Shown here: one piece after another, positions 8,595-14,524 of the stretch
Layout of the letters: each line of letters starts with the position of its first letter
Numbering within the stretch: position 1 is the first letter of the stretch
Source: Verrucomicrobiaceae bacterium UBA2429
GTDB lineage: Bacteria; Verrucomicrobiota; Verrucomicrobiia; Verrucomicrobiales; Verrucomicrobiaceae
Assembly: GCA_002343505.1 (NCBI GenBank)
Contig: DDQZ01000001.1
Span: forward strand, 1 to 14,524
Reading direction: 5' to 3'
DNA: 14,524 nt
Notes under the pieces: model-generated
What the model was told of the DNA's origin: nothing
The model's input: the letters and a program-made list of their open reading frames with translations, nothing else
The model's database searches: none
Translations under genes and position numbers: made by a program

Positions 8595-10328
8595 TCAGTC
8601 GGGCTTGAAGACGAAACGGAAAAAACGCTTCTCTCCCGGCGCGTCGAGCACGCGCAACCTCCGCAGCATGACGCGCCCGTAGGCGTTGCCCTGCTCCGCG
8701 CCGGTCTCGCAGGTCTCCAGCGCGCGGCCCGTCACACGCGCATTGCGAGTGGCCCAGTTCTGCATGTCCGGGCTGGTGCTGGGGCTTTGCTGAAAGGTTT
8801 TTTCGTTGAGCGTGTCCTTGTAGGTGTCGCGCAGGAAGTCCATGACTGCGGCGCCGCCTTCAGGTCGACCTTTGGGCAGCAGACCGGCATCGCCTTTCAC
8901 CGGGTCGCAGCCGTGCCAGAAAAGCTGAAACTCCGCGCCGTTGCTCAGGCCGTCTTTGTCGAAATCCGCGCGCGTGTCGGCCAGCGCGTTCGCCGGCAGG
9001 CCGTGCGTGCGCTCGAAGCTGTCGCGCCACTGCGCATAAGTGTGCGCGGCGGTGAGGTTGGCGCCGAAGGCCAGCACGATGGGGCCGCTTTTCACCGGCT
9101 CACCGCCTTGCGTTCCGGCCAGCTCCACAGTCACGCGGTAAAGCCCGTCCGCCTCGAAGACAGCCAGTGTCTGCAAATCCGCACCGCTGGCGAGCATGAT
9201 CTCGTCCGCCGCGTCCACACCATCTGCCGAGCTCATGAGCAAGCCTGTGCCGTCCGCGCTAAGCAGGGCGAATTGGCCCGGCCCCGACACGGAGAGCAGT
9301 CGCAGCTCCACCGAGTCACCCGCCAGCGCACCGGCGGGCACCCCAAGCCCGGTGAGTGCGGGTGCCAAACCGACGACGCTCGCGACCTGGCTGCCTGCAG
9401 TGGAAAAAGTCAGCGGCATCTGGCGCGCGGCACCCGGGAGCGTGGTCTGCGCTTCTCCCGAAGCGGCGGAGGAGGCTTCGAGAAATCCCTGGGGGGGTGT
9501 GTAGGCGACGTTATCAGCCGCGTCCTCCAGCAGCAGATGGAAGTTTTTTTCCGCCGGATCAAACCCCGCGCGCACCGTGGCCTGCCCTTGCAGCCGACTG
9601 GAGAAAGGCACGGCAAAACGGAAGACCTTCTGTGTCGAGGTGAGCTGCCCGCCATGCTGCGGGTTCAGCCTGCCCAGCGCCTCAATGGTGAGGAAATAGC
9701 TGCCCGGCTTGGTAAAGCCCCAGTTGAAGTGGCTGTGCGCGTTCGGCGGCAGAGTGGGGATGAGATTGTTCGTCTGCGGGCCAAAGTAAAACAGCAGCGT
9801 CTGACCGTCACTCTCCCAGAGTCCAAACTGGCCGCCAGCATCGGGTCCTGTGCCGGTCACGCTCACCAGGCGCAGGGAGATGCTGCCCGTGGCGGAGGGG
9901 GAGTAGTTGCCATTGAAGAAGGTCTGAAAAATACCGGGGTCCATGATGGCGCGCGCGCCCATGAAGGGCGTGCCGAGGACATTGTTTTGCGGCATGAACC
10001 ACAGCGGCGCGCCCACGGGACCGAGGCGGGACACCGCGCTGGTGATCAAGATGGGATTGCCATTGTCAAACATCCCCGTGCGCGGCGAGGCGATGATGGT
10101 GGTCGTCTCCGGGTCCAGCCGCACGATCTGGGTGCGGTCGTTGAAGTTGTCGTTCTTGTTGTAGGAGACATTCAATTGCCAGCCCGCGTCCGGATTTCCC
10201 GGAGTCAGCACATAGTCGGCATGGATCTCGAAATGCCCGTAGAGGATGTCCATCAGCGGCGTGGCCTCTGCTGCTGGCAGGGCCACTCCGAAACCGAGAA
10301 TGAAACTGGACATCCGCAAGGAGAGCAT
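8595..10328 (-). CDS. Secreted choice-of-anchor M-type protein with TSP3-like calcium motif
   Basis: Predicted exported protein of 577 residues. The signal is residues 1-22 (MLSLRMSSFILGFGVALP then AAEA). The first anchor-M-type domain (about 29-240) starts LYGHFEIHADY and has the family motif HSHFNWGFTKPGSYFLTIEA. A second, degenerate copy (about 245-425) keeps GQFALLSADGTGLLMSS and FEADGLYRVTVELAG but has lost the His pair. Residues about 451-475 hold a TSP3/dockerin-like calcium motif, DFDKDGLSNGAEF. The C-terminal part (DMQNWATRN to KRFFRFVF) resembles the tail common in verrucomicrobial secreted proteins. No membrane anchor is visible. ATG 10328 is preferred; a TTG at 10361 would read through an operator-like palindrome, and ATG 10313 is also possible. 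The gene is the first of two on this strand, divergent from the TonB receptor. A role in metal handling is inferred from domain and context. Confidence 0.8.
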   Translation of the reverse strand: MLSLRMSSFILGFGVALPAAEATPLMDILYGHFEIHADYVLTPGNPDAGWQLNVSYNKNDNFNDRTQIVRLDPETTTIIASPRTGMFDNGNPILITSAVSRLGPVGAPLWFMPQNNVLGTPFMGARAIMDPGIFQTFFNGNYSPSATGSISLRLVSVTGTGPDAGGQFGLWESDGQTLLFYFGPQTNNLIPTLPPNAHSHFNWGFTKPGSYFLTIEALGRLNPQHGGQLTSTQKVFRFAVPFSSRLQGQATVRAGFDPAEKNFHLLLEDAADNVAYTPPQGFLEASSAASGEAQTTLPGAARQMPLTFSTAGSQVASVVGLAPALTGLGVPAGALAGDSVELRLLSVSGPGQFALLSADGTGLLMSSADGVDAADEIMLASGADLQTLAVFEADGLYRVTVELAGTQGGEPVKSGPIVLAFGANLTAAHTYAQWRDSFERTHGLPANALADTRADFDKDGLSNGAEFQLFWHGCDPVKGDAGLLPKGRPEGGAAVMDFLRDTYKDTLNEKTFQQSPSTSPDMQNWATRNARVTGRALETCETGAEQGNAYGRVMLRRLRVLDAPGEKRFFRFVFKPD

Positions 10329-10337
10329 CCTTGATAA

Positions 10338-12674
10338 ATGCAAATATATTGCAAAGCTCAAGCCTTGTTTTCACGCGCACGCCCTCTCTTTGCTTTGCTG
10401 GAGCCGTCATCCCGCACGGCCCGCCTTTTGCTGACCGCGTTTCTCGCGTGTCATGCTTCTTTTGCGCAGGCGCAGACGGAGCCTTTGGACCTGCCGCCGG
10501 GCCTCATCGAGCTCGACATGGAAACCGGCGCGCCCCTGGATGCCGCCGCCGCCGTCATGCCGGGCGAGCCTGAGCTGTTGCAGGAAGTCGTGGTGGAGGC
10601 GGAGCGGGTCAGCGCGGCCTCGGGGCTCACCGTCGGGCGGGCCATGCGTGTGGCGGGCATCGCGCTGCAGCCGGTCACGGAGATGAGCGGGGAAAAGCTG
10701 GCCCGCCGCGCGCAGGGCACGCTGGGGGAGACGCTCGCGTGGGAGCCGGGCGTCACCTCCGCTTATTTCGGCCCCGGCTCCAGCCGGCCCATCATCCGCG
10801 GCTTCGACGGCTTCCGGGTGAAAATGCTGCGCGACGATCTCAGCACGATGGACCTCTCCGACACCAGTCCGGACCACGGCATCGGCCTGGAGCCGCTGCT
10901 GGCGGAGTCCCTGGAGGTGCATCGCGGCCCGTCCGCGCTGCTGTATGGGAACTCCGCCATCGGCGGCGCGGTGAACACCCGCAGCCGCACCCTGGCGCGG
11001 GAGCTGCCGCTTTCCGCGCTCACGGGCGGGCTCGACTCCCGCTTCGAGAGCGTCTCCACCGGCTGGGCGCAGACCGGTTACCTGACGCTGGCCCACGCGC
11101 CCTGGGTGCTCCAGCTCACCGGCAGCGCGCGCGAGTCCGACGATGTGCGCATCCCCGGTCGCGCGCGCACGGAGGCGTATGAAAAAGCCGAGCGCCCGCG
11201 CGTCTCGAACCCCGGCGCGGGCACCGTGAGCCCCATCCCGAACCCGGACGGCGGCCTGCCCAACACCGCTCACCGCTCCCGCAGCTTTTCCGCCGGCCTT
11301 TCCTTCCTCCCGGACGGCCCCTTCTGGGCCGGCGTCTCCTGGTCCTATTTCGACAGCTTTTACGGCCTGCCCTACATCTTCTCCGGCGACGCCACCGACT
11401 TCTTTGGCGACTCGTTCATTGACCTGGCGCAGAGCCGCTTCGATCTCGAACTCGGCCTCGATCTCGACTCCGGACCGCTGAAAAAAATCCAGCTCCGCCT
11501 GGCTCAGAGCGATTACGAGCACGACGAGCTTTTCGAAGGCCGCGGGCGCGACCGGGGCATGGAGTTCATCGAGACCGCCATGTCGAAAAACACCGTCGAA
11601 GGCCGGCTCGACCTCCTGCACGGCGGCTTCGGCGACCGGCTGGACGGCATCCTCGGCGTGCATGGCTTTGACGAGGACTTCGATGCCAGCCGCCTCGTCG
11701 TGCCGCCGCCCGCCGAGTTCCGCGTGCCCTCGTATTTCCAGACCGAAAACCTCGGGGCCTATCTCCTGGAAAAGCTGCGCCTCTTTGAAAACTGGCAGCT
11801 CCAGCTCGGCGCGCGCTGGGAGCGGCAGCGCATCGTGGACGACTCCCTGGCCGGCATTGTCAAAGCCCGCGCCCTCGCCGAGGACAGCCTCAGCCACTCC
11901 CTGGGCCTGACCTGGAGCAAGGAAAACCCGCCCTTCCTGAAAAAGCTCAGCCTCACCGGCATCGCCTCGAAGACCGAGCGCATCCCCACCGCCACGGAGC
12001 GCTACGCTTTTTGGAACAACGCCGGCCTCGGCCGCTTCCTCGTCGGTGGTGATCTGGATGGCACGCCGCTCGGACTGGAAAAATCCACCGGCTTCGAGCT
12101 TGGCCTCGCCGCCGAGTGGGAGCGCGCCACCCTGCGGCTGAACGGCTTTCACTACGACTACGAGAACTTCATTTTCCTCCAGGAAATCCCCGTCTTCATC
12201 CAGCGTGCCGTGGAGTACATCGAGCGGGAGGCCACCCTCCAGGGCTTCGAGGCGGAGCTGGATCTGCGTCTCTGGCAAAGCGGCAGCCGCGCGCTCCAGC
12301 TCACGCTCATGGGCGACTACGTCAATGGTCACAACGACACCGATGACGAGCCCCTGCCCCGCATCCCACCGTTACGCATCGGCGGCCGCATCGAATTCAC
12401 CACCAGCCGCCTCACCCTGGGCCTGGAGGCGCGCCACAGCTTTGCGCAAGACCGGCTCAAACCCGAGCCGCGCGGCGAGCTGCCCACAGAGGGCTACACA
12501 CTGGTCAATGCGGACGCCTCATGGAGGCTCTCGAAAAGTCGGCATGATGTGCTGCTTACCTTGCAAGTGACGAACATGCTGAACCAAGACGCACGCCAGC
12601 ACACCTCATTCCGCAAAGACGTGGCTCCCCTGCCCGGCATCGGCCTCGTGGCCGGGGTGCGCTGGACGTTTTGA
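10338..12674 (+). CDS. TonB-dependent outer-membrane receptor, ZnuD-like
   Basis: Outer-membrane transporter energised by TonB/ExbBD. Read from ATG 10338 it has 778 residues. The signal core LLLTAFLACHASFAQA ends at about 45. A short linker holds a TonB-box candidate, EVVVEAERV (83-91). The plug (about 105-220) carries RPIIRGFDGFRVKML, DTSPDHGIGLEPLLAE and LEVHRGPSALLYGNSAIGGAVN. A beta-barrel follows, ending in RWTF with a C-terminal Phe, usual for outer-membrane barrels. The SPDH plug motif and the terminal ARQHTSFRKDVAPLPG motif recall ZnuD-type zinc receptors, by memory of that family. It lacks the long His-rich loops seen in some of them. The start is uncertain: ATG 10338 lies on the operator-like box; TTG 10365 or TTG 10395 (MLEPSSRTARLLLTAF) would give a more standard signal and leave room for a promoter. 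It probably imports a metal supplied by the neighbouring secreted proteins. Confidence 0.88.
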   Translation: MQIYCKAQALFSRARPLFALLEPSSRTARLLLTAFLACHASFAQAQTEPLDLPPGLIELDMETGAPLDAAAAVMPGEPELLQEVVVEAERVSAASGLTVGRAMRVAGIALQPVTEMSGEKLARRAQGTLGETLAWEPGVTSAYFGPGSSRPIIRGFDGFRVKMLRDDLSTMDLSDTSPDHGIGLEPLLAESLEVHRGPSALLYGNSAIGGAVNTRSRTLARELPLSALTGGLDSRFESVSTGWAQTGYLTLAHAPWVLQLTGSARESDDVRIPGRARTEAYEKAERPRVSNPGAGTVSPIPNPDGGLPNTAHRSRSFSAGLSFLPDGPFWAGVSWSYFDSFYGLPYIFSGDATDFFGDSFIDLAQSRFDLELGLDLDSGPLKKIQLRLAQSDYEHDELFEGRGRDRGMEFIETAMSKNTVEGRLDLLHGGFGDRLDGILGVHGFDEDFDASRLVVPPPAEFRVPSYFQTENLGAYLLEKLRLFENWQLQLGARWERQRIVDDSLAGIVKARALAEDSLSHSLGLTWSKENPPFLKKLSLTGIASKTERIPTATERYAFWNNAGLGRFLVGGDLDGTPLGLEKSTGFELGLAAEWERATLRLNGFHYDYENFIFLQEIPVFIQRAVEYIEREATLQGFEAELDLRLWQSGSRALQLTLMGDYVNGHNDTDDEPLPRIPPLRIGGRIEFTTSRLTLGLEARHSFAQDRLKPEPRGELPTEGYTLVNADASWRLSKSRHDVLLTLQVTNMLNQDARQHTSFRKDVAPLPGIGLVAGVRWTF
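10339..10353. promoter_or_regulatory. Putative Fur-family operator, box 3 (divergent promoter)
   Basis: TGCAAATATATTGCA (centre 10346) repeats the TGCAA-N5-TTGCA form of boxes 1 and 2. It lies 10 bases upstream of ATG 10328 of the minus-strand anchor-M gene and at the very start of the receptor frame on the plus strand. One site here could control both divergent genes. It overlaps the only upstream ATG of the receptor (10338), which argues that the receptor actually starts further downstream. Confidence 0.65.
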
Positions 12675-12692
12675 GCCTGCGCATTCCTCGCC

Positions 12693-12858
12693 GACACCAA
12701 AACGCCCGTTTTTTGGCCCTCCCACGGGCGTGGCGACACCAAACGCTCGCTTTTTGGCCCTCCCACGGGCGTGGCGACACCAAACGCTCGCTTTTTGGCC
12801 CTCCCACGGGCGTGGCAACACCAAAACTTCCGTTTTTGGTCCTGCCGCGCGCGGGCGG
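12693..12858. repeat. Tandem 41-42 bp repeat between convergent genes
   Basis: Three near-identical units (12693-12734, 42 bp; 12735-12775 and 12776-12816, 41 bp each, the latter two identical) and a diverged fourth (12817 to about 12858). Each unit starts GACACCAAA or AACACCAAAA, has a small inverted repeat (CCAAA...TTTGG) and then CCCTCCCACGGGCGTGGC. The inner bases vary between units (CGCCCG, CGCTCG, CTTCCG) while the CCAAA/TTTGG arms stay. It fills the 188-base gap between the stops of the receptor and gltB, and may help termination of both transcripts, but no unit has a textbook terminator. Short frames across it on the minus strand repeat peptides such as GRAKKRAF and are artefacts. Confidence 0.88.
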
Positions 12859-12862
12859 GGCG

Positions 12863-14524
<1,662 letters not shown>

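Noticed and set aside
8568..10334. 588-residue plus-strand frame opposite the second anchor-M gene
   Set aside because: Its mirror on the minus strand has a signal peptide and recognisable domains; this frame has neither and would read through operator box 2.
10331..10361. Sigma70-like -35/-10 pair on the minus strand across box 3 (TTGAGC, 17 bases, TTTATC)
   Set aside because: The -10 is a poor match and the implied start of transcription would fall inside or right at the ATG; not strong enough to annotate.
10407..12332. 641-residue open frame on the minus strand
   Set aside because: Antisense to the well-supported TonB receptor, with no domain and shadow-type composition.
12494..12824. 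Three overlapping small minus-strand frames with the same repeated peptides
   Set aside because: They arise from a 41-bp tandem repeat read in three frames, not from a protein-coding gene.
12693..12858. CRISPR array
   Set aside because: The units are contiguous, without unique spacers, and no cas gene is near.

Overview
The window reads as a GC-rich chromosome segment from a free-living Gram-negative bacterium, most likely a member of the Verrucomicrobiota (Prosthecobacter/Verrucomicrobium-like). I infer this from the mix of protein types: an IF-1 with a proline-rich N-terminal extension, a secreted PQQ-like propeller opening with the ENWPQWRGP signature, large secreted multi-domain proteins with TSP3-like and Calx-beta modules, and a TonB-dependent receptor that requires an outer membrane. 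No marker gene fixes the taxon.

Layout. 1-410 holds no convincing gene. 411-1336 (+) is infA followed directly by a small DEDDy-type exonuclease. 1347-2327 (-) is a lipoprotein-like double-DTG retropepsin-type protease, divergent from a secreted PQQ-like beta-propeller protein (2430-3665, +). 3755-4774 (-) is a stand-alone MoxR-family AAA+ ATPase. 4913-10328 (-) carries two secreted choice-of-anchor-M-type proteins; the distal one is very rich in His and Asp and ends at a strong bidirectional terminator (4871-4900). Divergent from them is a TonB-dependent outer-membrane receptor (up to 12674, +). A 41-42 bp tandem repeat (12693-12858) separates it from the C-terminal half of gltB (12863-14524, -), which runs off the right edge.

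The most interesting part is 4871-12674. Three copies of a Fur-family-like palindrome, TGCAA-N5-TTGCA (one copy with C/G at the outer positions), occur in the window. All three lie in the promoter gaps of this block: two in tandem before the His-rich gene (centres 8540 and 8565) and one in the divergent gap between the second anchor-M gene and the receptor (centre 10346). I read the block as a metal-responsive regulon, most likely for zinc. Secreted His-rich proteins would capture metal at or outside the surface, and a ZnuD-like TonB receptor would import it. The pairing of anchor-M proteins, best known beside metal ABC transporters in Actinobacteria, with a TonB receptor under shared operators is the candidate undescribed system. 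The metal and the regulator are inference; no regulator gene or ABC transporter is in the window.

The rest is ordinary chromosomal content: translation initiation, nuclease, protease, chaperone-like ATPase and glutamate synthase. The very long antisense ORFs are artefacts of high GC.
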